DNA from: a virus
IMG/VR virus record: IMGVR_UViG_3300032282_000540
Span: 1-24,775 of that record
Length of the DNA: 24,775 nt
Strand: one strand, 5' to 3'
The notes beneath the pieces are model-generated. The model ran no database searches and was not told the DNA's origin. It saw only the letters and a list, made by a program, of their open reading frames with translations. Position numbers and translations under genes: made by a program. Positions 14,459 through 22,027 of the stretch are shown piece after piece. How positions within the stretch are numbered: position 1 is the first letter of the stretch; each line of letters begins with the position of its first letter.

Positions 14459-14716
14459 ATGGCAAAGTTAAGAGTAGTAAGGGTGGATGGCAGCGATGTC
14501 ACTCACACAATCACACCTGCAATAGAAGTAGCATTTGAAGCATACGCCAAAATGGGGATGCATAAATGTTTTCGGGAGACGGAACGTCAAACGGATGTCT
14601 ATTGGTTAGCTTATGAGTGTACTCGTAGAGCAGGGGAAATCTTAAAACCTTTCCCCGGTGACTTTATAGATTCACTTGTGCGTGTGGAAGTTCTTGATGA
14701 TGACCCTTTGGACTGA
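14459..14716 (+). CDS. Tail assembly chaperone, short (G-like) form
   Basis: 85 residues, ribosome site AAAAGGG. The position between the tube and the tape measure and the slippery site CCCTTTG just before its stop mark it as the G-like chaperone. The sequence (AIEVAFEAYAKMGMHKCFRETERQTDVYWLAYECTRRAG) is close to the domain found in many actinophage chaperones. It would keep tube and tape measure proteins soluble during assembly. Confidence 0.85.
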   Translation: MAKLRVVRVDGSDVTHTITPAIEVAFEAYAKMGMHKCFRETERQTDVYWLAYECTRRAGEILKPFPGDFIDSLVRVEVLDDDPLD

Positions 14717-14880
14717 CTAGGGATTCCCTAACTTATCTCATTGCACGAATGAGTTTGGAAACGGGAATCCCTGCACAATCCTTTATAGATATGGATGTGC
14801 GAATGTTCAAAACTTATTTAATGGCTATGAAGGATAGGGCGAAGGAGAGGGAACATGCCAACCGAGTTAAAAGGCGTTAA
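14459..14880 (+). CDS. Tail assembly chaperone, long (G-T) form made by -1 frameshift
   Basis: Reading shifts -1 at CCCTTTG (14704-14710) and continues GLTRDSLTYLIARMSLET, GIPAQSFIDMDVRMFKTYL, with a basic Lys/Arg-rich end and TAA at 14878-14880; the product is about 140 residues. The -1 frame has a TGA at 14701-14703, so it can be entered only across the 14-base stretch that carries the slippery heptamer. The T segment has no start codon or ribosome site suited to its own translation. It overlaps the next gene by 26 bases. Confidence 0.85.
14704..14772 (+). promoter_or_regulatory. Programmed -1 ribosomal frameshift signal
   Basis: Slippery heptamer C CCT TTG (14704-14710) is in the zero frame. 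Eight bases later AGGGATTCCC (14719-14728) pairs perfectly with GGGAATCCCT (14763-14772), a 10-bp stem that encloses a second hairpin CTCATT-GCACG-AATGAG (14737-14753). The zero-frame stop TGA (14714-14716) lies between the heptamer and the stem. Confidence 0.85.
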
Positions 14881-15472
14881 AGAACTCCGTTACGCTCTTC
14901 GAAACTTTGAACCTGACTTAGCTAAAGAATTACAAGAACAGATGGCAACTGCTCTAAAACCTATTGTTAAAAAGGCCAGAGGGTTTGTTCCCAGCGATTT
15001 TACGCCTTCACATTGGCGCGGTGAAACTAAGACAGGCAAATGGCCTTTGTATAACGCAGCTCTTATGCGCCGCGGCATTGGCTATAAAACAACACCAAGT
15101 AAGCCCAACCGCCGTGGTTTTTCTTATGCAGCTTCAATTAACAACAAAACTGCTTCCGGTGCTATTTTTGAAACTGCCGGCCGTAAAAATCCGGGCGGTA
15201 TGCAGAAAGCTCCTAAAGGTACACCTAGAACTAACAAGAATTTTAGTCATTCAAACAACCCGCAAGCTGGGTCACAATTTATCAACGCATTAGAAAATGC
15301 AAGTCCTATTGCTCAAGGCAATACACGTTCAGGCTCTGGTCGCCGTGGTCGTTATATGAAAGGTCGTTTGATTTTTCGCGCTTGGGCAGAAGACCAAGGC
15401 AAAGCAAATGCGGCAGTAATTAAAGCCTTGGAAAATGCTGCAAATAAATTTAGAACTAGGAAAGGTTACTAA
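14855..15472 (+). CDS. gp10-like minor tail/connector protein (unit 2)
   Basis: 205 residues, ribosome site GGAGAGGG at 14843-14850. The N-terminus (MPTELKGVKELRYALRNFEPDLAKELQEQMATALKPIVKKARGFVP) matches the HK97 gp10-like family pattern. The middle is very basic and Gly/Asn-rich (GRKNPGGMQKAPKGTPRTNKN). It starts inside the T frame of the chaperone and ends in a TAATG joint with the tape measure. Family members complete the head-tail joint or tail. Its C-terminus matches the fragment at 1-216. Confidence 0.75.
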   Translation: MPTELKGVKELRYALRNFEPDLAKELQEQMATALKPIVKKARGFVPSDFTPSHWRGETKTGKWPLYNAALMRRGIGYKTTPSKPNRRGFSYAASINNKTASGAIFETAGRKNPGGMQKAPKGTPRTNKNFSHSNNPQAGSQFINALENASPIAQGNTRSGSGRRGRYMKGRLIFRAWAEDQGKANAAVIKALENAANKFRTRKGY

Positions 15473-17130
15473 TGGCAAACGTAGATTTAGGTATTGGCAT
15501 TGGTGCTGAATATAAAGGCCGTGGAGCTTTTAATAAAGCTAACAAAGATATTTTTGGTTTGCAAAAAGGTGTTAAACAACTTGCAAAAGCCTATATTGGC
15601 TTGGCAGGCGCACAAAAGGTTTTCCGTTATGGACAACAATCTCTTCAAGCATTTGCGCAAGATGACTTAGCGGCACAAAAACTAGCCAAGACAGTTGGCA
15701 ATTTAGGTTTAGCCTATGAAGCAACTAACGTTGAAAACTTTATTCAAGGATTAGAAAAAACCTTTCACGTGGCCGATGATTTACTGCGCCCAGCTTTTGC
15801 TCGACTCATTCAGGTTACAGGCTCATACACCAAGTCTAAAGAACTATTAACAACTGCACTTAATGCCTCAGCTGGCGCAGGCGTAGATTTAACAACCACA
15901 GTTCAGGATTTATCACAGGCATACGTTGGAAACCTTAAGGGGCTAAAGAAATACAATCTTGGACTAACAAATGCTGAACTTGCAACCATGTCATTCCAAC
16001 AGATTCAAGATAAGTTAGACACTACCTTTTCAGGTCAAGCTGCTATATCTGCCGCAACTTATGCTGGACAAATAAATGCTTTAAGTATTGCCGCTGGAAA
16101 TGCCAAAGAAGTTATTGGCAAAGGCCTTGTTGATGCTTTAACAACAGCGGCAGGCAAAAAAGGTGACATAGATGGTTTAGTACAAGATATGGAAACTTTA
16201 GCTAATGCCGCTGCAAATGTAGTTAGATTTGTGGGCGCAGCGGCAAATATTTATTCTAAAATTGGTTTTGGAATTGCTAATATATTTGGTTATTCAGATA
16301 AGCCAAAACAAAAAGCTAAACCTTATGACCCAATGTCTGCAAAAACTGAAGGATTATCTGCTCAACAAATTAAAAATATTCAAGCTCGCGCAAAGGTAGA
16401 TAGAGAAGCAGCTAAACGTCAAAAGGAATTAGCCGCGCTTATGACGAAACAAACTAAGGCATTAAAAGAACAAACTGCTCTAGCCAAAGCTAAAGCAGTT
16501 TTAGAAAAAGCTTCTGCCGTGATGGATATGGATTTAATTCAAAACACAGCTGCATTGCAAGGCAAAGTTACCGAAAATGAAACTTTGAGACTTAATTTAC
16601 AACGTGAAATTTTACTGGGAAATTCAGAAGCCGCGGCAAAATTGGCACAAGAATTACTGGGAGTTCAATTAGCGGCAGTAATGGCTGCAAATGTAGACCC
16701 ATTTGGCAAGTTTAATGATTCAGCAATGTTGGCAATGGATTCAATCAAAAAAATGCGGGAAGAATTAGCCAAACTTGGAACTCCAACAGTTACTCCAGCA
16801 CAGTTACTGCTTGCAAATGATTATGTAAATGTGTTGAAAGATGCTCAAGATATATCTTATTTAATAGCCCAAGATGAAACACAAGCTGCTCTTGATGGAT
16901 TACTAGCACTAAAAGACCTTCCGAGCATAGAAAGTTTATTGCCAAAAAGCAGTCCATATAGTCCAACAACAGGCAATTTTACCTATGGTCAAGGTAATCC
17001 ATTAAATGTAAAGGTTTTTGTAGACCCATCAGCTATGGCTTATGGAATTAGCGCAGCAGTAATAGATAACAATGCTAATGGGAACAGCAATACTTATAGC
17101 ACTATTCAAAGTTTTGCTGGCGGTATGTAG
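15472..17130 (+). CDS. Tail tape measure protein (unit 2)
   Basis: 552 residues. The N-terminal ~210 residues are homologous to the unit 1 tape measure (DDLAAQKLAKTVGNLGLAYEATNVENFIQGLEKTF, GLKKYNLGLTNAELATMSFQQI, AKEVIGKGLVDAL). A Lys/Ala/Glu-rich coiled-coil region follows at ~290-350, then a less ordered C-terminus. The predicted tail is about 83 nm. It is joined by TAGTG to a GTG-started minor tail gene. It uses GCA, ACA and CCA codons much more than the unit 1 copy does. Confidence 0.9.
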   Translation: MANVDLGIGIGAEYKGRGAFNKANKDIFGLQKGVKQLAKAYIGLAGAQKVFRYGQQSLQAFAQDDLAAQKLAKTVGNLGLAYEATNVENFIQGLEKTFHVADDLLRPAFARLIQVTGSYTKSKELLTTALNASAGAGVDLTTTVQDLSQAYVGNLKGLKKYNLGLTNAELATMSFQQIQDKLDTTFSGQAAISAATYAGQINALSIAAGNAKEVIGKGLVDALTTAAGKKGDIDGLVQDMETLANAAANVVRFVGAAANIYSKIGFGIANIFGYSDKPKQKAKPYDPMSAKTEGLSAQQIKNIQARAKVDREAAKRQKELAALMTKQTKALKEQTALAKAKAVLEKASAVMDMDLIQNTAALQGKVTENETLRLNLQREILLGNSEAAAKLAQELLGVQLAAVMAANVDPFGKFNDSAMLAMDSIKKMREELAKLGTPTVTPAQLLLANDYVNVLKDAQDISYLIAQDETQAALDGLLALKDLPSIESLLPKSSPYSPTTGNFTYGQGNPLNVKVFVDPSAMAYGISAAVIDNNANGNSNTYSTIQSFAGGM

Positions 17131-18353
17131 TGGCAACACCAACAATTGTTGTAACTTTTGATTTTAGTTCTGGAGCAACTTTTGGTTACCCTTTTATTTT
17201 AGATGAAGGCATTTTAGGCACAAACGTTTTAGCCGATAATGCGGCCGATATAGTAGATATATCAAATCAAGTCAATCGAATCAGCATCAACCGGGGCTAC
17301 AATTTATTGCAAGAGCAGTTTCAAGCTGGAACAGGCACAATTAGAGTATTAGACCCTAATGGTGATTGGAATCCGACCAATTTATCATCACCCTACGCGG
17401 GAAAATTAGTTCCGCTACGTAAGGTACGCATATCTGCCAATACTTATTTTTTATTTTCAGGCTATACAACTGCTTACAATTACACGTGGGATAAAGAACA
17501 AAACATAGGGTATGTAGATATATCTCTTGTAGATGCTTTTCGCTTGCTTAATATGTCAAATATAACAACAGTTATTGGAGCAACTGCAGGAGAAACAACT
17601 GGCAATCGCGTAACTGATATTTTGGACACAATCGGTTTTCCATTATCTATGCGTGAAATAGAAGTAGGTGCGACAACAGTTCAAGCCGACCCGGGTACTT
17701 CTAGGACAGCCATTCAAGCAATTCGTAATATGGAATTCTCAGAACAGGGAGCATTTTATATTGGCACAAACGGCAACGCAGAATTCCACGCTCGTTCTTA
17801 CATTCAACAAAAGTCTGGCGCAAACCCTACTTTCTTTTCCAATGATGGCACGGGCATTAGTTATCGCAATATAATTACAGCTTTGGATGATAAATTAGTT
17901 GTAAATCAGGCTTCTATTACTCGCGCAGGTGGCGCGGCTCAAACTGCAAGCAATACGGCCAGCCAAATTAAATATTTTCCTCATTCTTTTACCGCTACTG
18001 ATTTGCTAGTACAGACAGATGCTCAATCATTAGACATTGCTCAGGCTTTTGTGGCGACTAGAGCTGAAACAACGCTGCGCGTAGATGCGCTCACTCTTGA
18101 TTTGAATACTCCTTCATATACTGCTGGAACAACAGCAGCTCTAAGCCTAGATTTTTTTGACACAATCAGAGTTAAAAACGTTGGACAAGATGGAACAGTT
18201 ATAGACAAGACTTTGCAATGTATGGGCGTTGCCCATGAAATCACGCCGGCCACTTGGCTGACAACTTTCGTGACATCAGAACCAATAATTGACGGGTTTC
18301 TGTTGGATAGTACGCTATATGGTATTCTTGATACGTCAGTAATTACTTACTAA
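17130..18353 (+). CDS. Minor tail protein (distal tail/baseplate-like), unit 2
   Basis: 407 residues from GTG 17130, which overlaps the tape measure TAG. It is homologous along its length to 1996-3237, including ILDEGILGTNVLAD, NLSSPYAGKLVPLRK, the ITTVIGATAGETTGNRVTDILD stretch and the end STLYGILDTSVITY. The GTG start fits the unit 1 protein, where the next residues (MA-P) align with its N-terminus. The high conservation of the C-terminus suggests that it contacts another conserved tail part, perhaps the fibre N-terminus that follows. Confidence 0.75.
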   Translation: MATPTIVVTFDFSSGATFGYPFILDEGILGTNVLADNAADIVDISNQVNRISINRGYNLLQEQFQAGTGTIRVLDPNGDWNPTNLSSPYAGKLVPLRKVRISANTYFLFSGYTTAYNYTWDKEQNIGYVDISLVDAFRLLNMSNITTVIGATAGETTGNRVTDILDTIGFPLSMREIEVGATTVQADPGTSRTAIQAIRNMEFSEQGAFYIGTNGNAEFHARSYIQQKSGANPTFFSNDGTGISYRNIITALDDKLVVNQASITRAGGAAQTASNTASQIKYFPHSFTATDLLVQTDAQSLDIAQAFVATRAETTLRVDALTLDLNTPSYTAGTTAALSLDFFDTIRVKNVGQDGTVIDKTLQCMGVAHEITPATWLTTFVTSEPIIDGFLLDSTLYGILDTSVITY

Positions 18354-18363
18354 GGGGCAATAA

Positions 18364-19263
18364 ATGGCAAAACAAACGTTCACGACAGGGCAAGTACTGA
18401 CTGCTGCCCAGATGACCTCACTTCAACAGACAGCAATGGGCGGCGGTGCGGCAGTAACTAAGACCGCTTCATACGTTCTAGTAGCAGCTGACGCTGGAAC
18501 AACTATTCAAATGAATAGTGCAAGCCCAACAACAATTACAGTTAATACAGCTTTGTTTGCAGCTGGAGATGTTGTATTTATTCAAAACATTGGCGCAGGA
18601 ACTTGTACAGTTACCGCTGGAACAGCAACAGTTACTACTGCCGGTTCATTGGCATTGACCCAATGGGAAGGCGGCCAGTTATATTTTACTAGCACTAGCG
18701 CGTCTATATTCTTTGATTATATTCAAGCTGGAACTTCAATCCCATTAACTACTAAAGGCGATTTGTTTGGCTTTGACACCGCTAACGCCAGAATTCCTAT
18801 CGGCACAAACAACCAAGTACTAACCGCTGATAGCGCACAAGCATTAGGGCTTAAATGGGCAACCCCGTCTTCTTCTCCTACAAGTGCTAACTCAACAGTA
18901 AACACAGGAGAAAGTACAACTTCCTTCACCTATAACAATTTAACAACAACTCAAAGCGTAACGCTTACAACAGGCACAAAGGCTCTAGTCATAATTGGAG
19001 CATCAGTTTACGCATCTTCTGGCACTAACTCAGCGGCTTGTATGACTTACGCAGTATCGGGCGCAACAACAATTGCGGCCTCAGATACACCAGCTTGCAA
19101 AATAATGACTATTGCTGGTGAAACTGTTGCGGCTTCTAAAGCAAGTGTTGTGACCCTTACTGCTGGTTCTAATACTTTTACAATGAAATTTGCTAACGGC
19201 AACAATACAAATACAACAGTTTTTAATTATCGTTCAATGACAGTAATAGATTTGGGGTCATAA
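18364..19263 (+). CDS. Tail fibre / receptor-binding protein (unit 2)
   Basis: 299 residues, ribosome site AAGGGG. The N-terminal ~120 residues match the unit 1 fibre closely (MAKQTFTTGQVLTAAQMT, ASYVLVAADAGTTIQMN, TAGSLALTQ). A short linker with TTKGDLFGFDTANARIPIG follows. The C-terminal ~120 residues (STVNTGESTTSFTYNNLTTTQSVTLTTGTKALVII) form a Thr-rich beta domain that differs from unit 1 and is shorter. The domain break marks a module swap at the host-binding end. Confidence 0.8.
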   Translation: MAKQTFTTGQVLTAAQMTSLQQTAMGGGAAVTKTASYVLVAADAGTTIQMNSASPTTITVNTALFAAGDVVFIQNIGAGTCTVTAGTATVTTAGSLALTQWEGGQLYFTSTSASIFFDYIQAGTSIPLTTKGDLFGFDTANARIPIGTNNQVLTADSAQALGLKWATPSSSPTSANSTVNTGESTTSFTYNNLTTTQSVTLTTGTKALVIIGASVYASSGTNSAACMTYAVSGATTIAASDTPACKIMTIAGETVAASKASVVTLTAGSNTFTMKFANGNNTNTTVFNYRSMTVIDLGS

Positions 19264-19264
19264 A

Positions 19265-19525
19265 ATGGCAATCACAAACAAAAACATAAATCTCTCACAA
19301 CTTGATAAAGAATTAGGCTCACAAGGCTTAATTGCGGATTTTAACAATCCTGATGAGAAACTTATCCTGCCTTGCGAATCATCTAATTTAAGCGAAGCAG
19401 AATTAGAAGCAGGCATCGCAAAACATATCGCAATTGACGATGTTGCAGTTGCCGCAACTGCTAAGGCTGCACTCCTAAAGCGTTTAGGCATTACTGCCGA
19501 AGAAGCAGCCCTGCTTCTATCGTGA
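19265..19525 (+). CDS. Small charged protein after the fibre gene (unit 2)
   Basis: 86 residues; GGGG lies 9 bases upstream. Acidic and Ala/Leu-rich, it ends in KAALLKRLGITAEEAALLLS, which matches the end of the protein at 4356-4565 (LAALGLTADEIAAIS). The N-terminal NLSQLDKELGSQGLIADFNNPDEKLI differs. It may be associated with the fibre, by position only. The stop overlaps the GTG start of the endolysin (GTGA). Confidence 0.7.
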   Translation: MAITNKNINLSQLDKELGSQGLIADFNNPDEKLILPCESSNLSEAELEAGIAKHIAIDDVAVAATAKAALLKRLGITAEEAALLLS

Positions 19526-19947
19526 AACCAAAACTAAGCAAAAGTGCAGTTCAATTACGGCAACAAGTAGATGACTCGTATCCATCTCGTGACCGCCGAA
19601 CTGATGGGTGGATTGGTGACGCTAAGCACGACAGCAAATCAGACCATACGCCTGATGCTTTGGGCTGGGTACGTGCCATTGACATTGACGCCGATTTATC
19701 AAACCACAAATCCGAATCTATTTATCTTGCAAATCAAATTCGTGAATATGCAAAGTCTGATAAAGCTAAACGAATTGCTTACGTTATACATAACAAAAAG
19801 ATTGCTAGTCGAATCCTTAACTGGAAATTCCGCAAATACACCGGAATTAACCCACACACCTCACACATTCACGTCTCTTTCAATAAGGGAGCGGCTGACA
19901 CGAATGATGATTTTTTTGAAATACCTATGCTAGGGGGCAAACAATGA
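19522..19947 (+). CDS. Endolysin, divergent M15-like zinc peptidase
   Basis: 141 residues from GTG 19522. The pattern SDHTPDALGWVRAIDID (His42, Asp54 or Asp56) and the later HTSHIHVSF (His115/His117) give a His-Asp-His zinc site like that of D,D- or L,D-peptidase domains in actinophage lysins. It is not close to the M15 enzyme of unit 1: spacing and surrounding sequence differ. There is no signal peptide and no wall-binding domain. It is followed by an overlapping holin-like gene (ATGA). Confidence 0.8.
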   Translation: MKPKLSKSAVQLRQQVDDSYPSRDRRTDGWIGDAKHDSKSDHTPDALGWVRAIDIDADLSNHKSESIYLANQIREYAKSDKAKRIAYVIHNKKIASRILNWKFRKYTGINPHTSHIHVSFNKGAADTNDDFFEIPMLGGKQ

Positions 19948-20078
19948 AAAATCCTATATTCCTGATGTCAGGTGCGTTCTTGGCTGCTTGGGCAGCTTCT
20001 AATTTCTCCATTGACTATCGTGCAATTCTCTGGGCTATCTTAGCCGGAGTCTTTGGATATGCGACCCCTAAGAAATGA
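19944..20078 (+). CDS. Holin-like 44-residue membrane protein (unit 2)
   Basis: MKNPIFLMSGAFLAAWAASN is followed by FSIDYRAILWAILAGVFGYATPKK. It has two hydrophobic segments (about 5-19 and 25-40) separated by a short polar turn and a basic end, a small class II holin-like plan. It overlaps the endolysin stop by ATGA and the next gene by ATGA. It is the positional equivalent of 5281-5475 but not clearly homologous. The holin call is by place, length and hydrophobicity. Confidence 0.65.
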   Translation: MKNPIFLMSGAFLAAWAASNFSIDYRAILWAILAGVFGYATPKK

Positions 20079-20329
20079 CAATCTCAAGCGCAAACTACAC
20101 GGTAACAACCACACGTTCAGTAGTGGTAGCAGATGACCAAGCTGCTGAGGAAGTCCATTTCCATTCCTCATCAGGCACGTTGTATCTTGGCGGTGCAGAC
20201 GTAACTGTTGCTAATGGATACCGAATGGATAATGGCGATAAAACAGTAATCCAGAATCACGGTAACGCTATCTATGCTGTTACTTCTGCTGGCACATCCA
20301 ACCTATCAACGCTGGTAATTCAGAAGTGA
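20075..20329 (+). CDS. Small beta-rich probable virion protein (unit 2)
   Basis: 84 residues, the same length as its unit 1 homologue at 4558-4812. Shared blocks are TVTTT near the start, GTLYLGG/GALYIGD, VTxxxGYRMDNGDK, and the Ala/Ser/Gly/Thr end. Here it follows the endolysin and holin-like genes. An all-beta virion protein is the best guess. It ends in a GTGA joint with the coiled-coil membrane protein. Confidence 0.75.
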   Translation: MTISSANYTVTTTRSVVVADDQAAEEVHFHSSSGTLYLGGADVTVANGYRMDNGDKTVIQNHGNAIYAVTSAGTSNLSTLVIQK

Positions 20330-20475
20330 ACCAACAAGACTTTTTAACGTTATACATAGCCACAGTTTCTATTATTGGTGGCTTGTCTGGGTATGTAATT
20401 ACGCATTTGCTTGGCGAAATTAAACGCCTAAACTCGCGTGTTGATGAGATTTATAACATACTTTTAGAGCGATAA
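20326..20475 (+). CDS. Membrane protein with C-terminal coiled coil, possible second holin (unit 2)
   Basis: 49 residues from GTG 20326. One membrane segment (about 6-27, FLTLYIATVSIIGGLSGYVITHLL) is followed by GEIKRLNSRVDEIYNILLER, which matches the tail of the unit 1 protein at 5477-5698. The conserved single-pass topology with a coiled coil in both units suggests that it is needed for lysis. The protein is shorter than its unit 1 relative by a Gly/Asn loop. Confidence 0.7.
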   Translation: MNQQDFLTLYIATVSIIGGLSGYVITHLLGEIKRLNSRVDEIYNILLER

Positions 20476-20482
20476 TTTTCCT

Positions 20483-20710
20483 ATGGCGCGCAAAGTTAAA
20501 GTCCAAGACGATACCTACTCTCCATTGGAGATGTATTGCATTGGACTTAATGAGTATTACAAGGCCTTGCGCAAAGCTGGATTCAACGTTGATATATGTA
20601 TGGCAATGATTATGGACAAAGCCTCTTACCCAGATTGGCTTCTTCCTACACCTATTGACTTTGACCCCAATAATCCAAATTTCACTCCCTATGAGGATGA
20701 CGAGGACTAA
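20483..20710 (+). CDS. Acidic protein of unknown function (unit 2)
   Basis: 75 residues. The helical N-terminal half (SPLEMYCIGLNEYYKALRKAGF) leads into MIMDKASYPDWLLPTPIDFDPNNPNF and a strongly acidic end EDDED. I recall similar short proteins with the YPDWLLP and DPNNP blocks in other actinophages, but with no known function. The ribosome site is weak. It lies between the lysis genes and the metallophosphoesterase. Confidence 0.7.
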   Translation: MARKVKVQDDTYSPLEMYCIGLNEYYKALRKAGFNVDICMAMIMDKASYPDWLLPTPIDFDPNNPNFTPYEDDED

Positions 20711-20712
20711 CC

Positions 20713-21447
20713 TTGAAAAAAATCTGCATCGTTCCAGATTTGCAAGTTCCATATCACGATGTAAGAGCCACCAAGACATTATCTAGGTTTATCGCTAAAC
20801 AGAAGTTTGACCAAGTTATCAGCTGTGGCGATGAAATAGATTTACCTCAAATTTCGCGTTGGACAGAGGGCACACCGGGTTGGTATGAACAGACCCTGGC
20901 AGCCGATAGAGACATGGCTGTTGATGTTCTTTACGATTTGCAGGTTACCGACATGATACGCAGTAACCATACAGACCGCCTATACAACGTAATTATGAAA
21001 AAAATCCCTGCTTTTCTATCATTACCTGAACTCAAGTTTGAAAAGTTTATGAAGATGGATGAACTTGGGATTAAGTTCCATAAAGCCCCATTAGAGATAG
21101 CAAAAGATTGGATTGTAATACATGGAGACACAGGTAGCGTAAAGCCTACACCGGGTCTTAGTGGGCTTGAGAACGCCCGTAAAGCGGGTAAAAATGTTAT
21201 CCAAGGACACACCCACAGAGCTGGAATTTCTGCCTTCTCAGAGGCCTCTGGGGGCGTTTTAGGGCGTGTTCTAAAGGGTTATGAAGTGGGACATTTGATG
21301 GATTACAAGAAGGTTTCATATACTGCCAATCCGAACTGGCAACAAGCGTTCTTGGTTGTATATGTAGATAAGAATAAGGTAAGCCCAGTTCTTACATACT
21401 TTGAAAAAGACGGCAGCTTCATATTTGAAGGCAAAGTCTATGGATGA
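20713..21447 (+). CDS. Calcineurin-like metallophosphoesterase
   Basis: 244 residues from TTG 20713, two bases after the previous stop and with GAGG upstream; the TTG gives MKKICIVPDLQVPYHD, the expected first strand. Metal-binding motifs run in order: Asp9 and His14 (DLQVPYH), Gly39-Asp40 (CGDEID), Asn85-His86 (SNHTDR), His137 (IHGDTG) and GHTHR at 165-169. Enzymes of this fold cut phosphoester bonds of nucleotides or DNA. In phages they are linked to DNA processing or to small-molecule signals; the substrate cannot be read here. There is no counterpart in the visible part of unit 1. Confidence 0.88.
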   Translation: MKKICIVPDLQVPYHDVRATKTLSRFIAKQKFDQVISCGDEIDLPQISRWTEGTPGWYEQTLAADRDMAVDVLYDLQVTDMIRSNHTDRLYNVIMKKIPAFLSLPELKFEKFMKMDELGIKFHKAPLEIAKDWIVIHGDTGSVKPTPGLSGLENARKAGKNVIQGHTHRAGISAFSEASGGVLGRVLKGYEVGHLMDYKKVSYTANPNWQQAFLVVYVDKNKVSPVLTYFEKDGSFIFEGKVYG

Positions 21448-21535
21448 GGCTTGTTGCGGCGAGGCTTGGCTTGGATATGACGAGGATTTCGTTATCAAAT
21501 CGTTATACAAATATGCCATTATGAGGTTGATTTAG
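21440..21535 (+). CDS. Possible 31-residue peptide over the GTTATCAAA repeats
   Basis: ATG 21440 overlaps the phosphoesterase stop by 8 bases and has GAAGG about 6 bases upstream. The peptide is MDEACCGEAWLGYDEDFVIK followed by SLYKYAIMRLI. The overlap style and ribosome site match true genes here, but the peptide has no homologue in unit 1 and covers repeat DNA, so it may be chance. Confidence 0.35.
   Translation: MDEACCGEAWLGYDEDFVIKSLYKYAIMRLI
21491..21510 (+). repeat. GTTAT repeat pair (unit 2 copy)
   Basis: GTTATCAAA at 21491-21499 and GTTATACAA at 21502-21510 are 11 bases apart. The 17 bases from 21491 are identical to 7927-7943 in unit 1. They lie in the largest gap of unit 2, just before the early genes. 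Confidence 0.5.
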
Positions 21536-21545
21536 CCTTAATTAA

Positions 21546-21596
21546 GTGCCACCCTTTAGGTGTTGGCGAAGCACAGTAGCCGACAAGAAGGGCTAC
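21546..21596 (+). promoter_or_regulatory. Structured leader with ribosome site in a hairpin loop
   Basis: GTGC (21546-21549) and GCAC (21571-21574) enclose CACC-CTTTA-GGTG (21550-21562). A second hairpin GTAGCC (21576-21581), loop GACAAGAAG, GGCTAC (21591-21596) holds the AAGAAGG ribosome site of the gene at 21600 in and beside its loop. GTTGGC (21562-21567) can instead pair with GCCGAC (21579-21584) and break the second hairpin. The arrangement could control translation. No known riboswitch class is recognised. Confidence 0.45.
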
Positions 21597-21599
21597 AAA

Positions 21600-21872
21600 A
21601 TGGATATCACAGCAGAAGACTTTGAACATTTATTTGAAACTGCTATGGAATGGGATGCTAAAGCTTGGCAAGACCAAGAATTTCGCTTTGACTTTGATGT
21701 TGAAATGCCAACAGGCCACATTTATTGGGTAGAAGATTACTCATCCATGATGCTTTGCCGTCAATTCCTTAATGAACGTGGATTTAATTTCACTAGTTCA
21801 TTCGATGAATCATTAGAACAATGGGCATTTATCTCAGATTATGATTTTCATGCAGCTAGAGTGAGTGCATAA
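21600..21872 (+). CDS. Acidic protein, first gene of unit 2 early block
   Basis: 90 residues from ATG 21600 with AAGAAGG in front; an in-frame GTG at 21546 would consume the structured leader. It is very acidic and aromatic (DITAEDFEHLFETAMEWDAK, EFRFDFDVEMPTG, FDESLEQWAFISDYDF). A DNA-mimic or inhibitor-type protein is conceivable from the charge, but there is no direct evidence. It ends in a TAATG joint. Confidence 0.6.
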   Translation: MDITAEDFEHLFETAMEWDAKAWQDQEFRFDFDVEMPTGHIYWVEDYSSMMLCRQFLNERGFNFTSSFDESLEQWAFISDYDFHAARVSA

Positions 21873-22027
21873 TGGAAGAACTAAATGCTTTGAGTTTGTT
21901 AGTCGCGCTTGTATGTCCAGTATTGGTTGGCTTTGCTTGTTATTGGCAAGGTTTTAACAATGGCAAACGTGAGGGTTACATTGCTGGCCGTTCACTAATG
22001 CGTGTGCCGGTTCGCAATGATAGCTAA
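21872..22027 (+). CDS. Small single-pass membrane protein (unit 2)
   Basis: 51 residues: one membrane segment at about 6-27 (ALSLLVALVCPVLVGFACYW), then the tail NNGKREGYIAGRSLMR. The tail motif GxxxGYxxGR resembles that of 6114-6302 in unit 1. It starts in TAATG and overlaps the next gene by 11 bases. Function unknown. Confidence 0.65.
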   Translation: MEELNALSLLVALVCPVLVGFACYWQGFNNGKREGYIAGRSLMRVPVRNDS

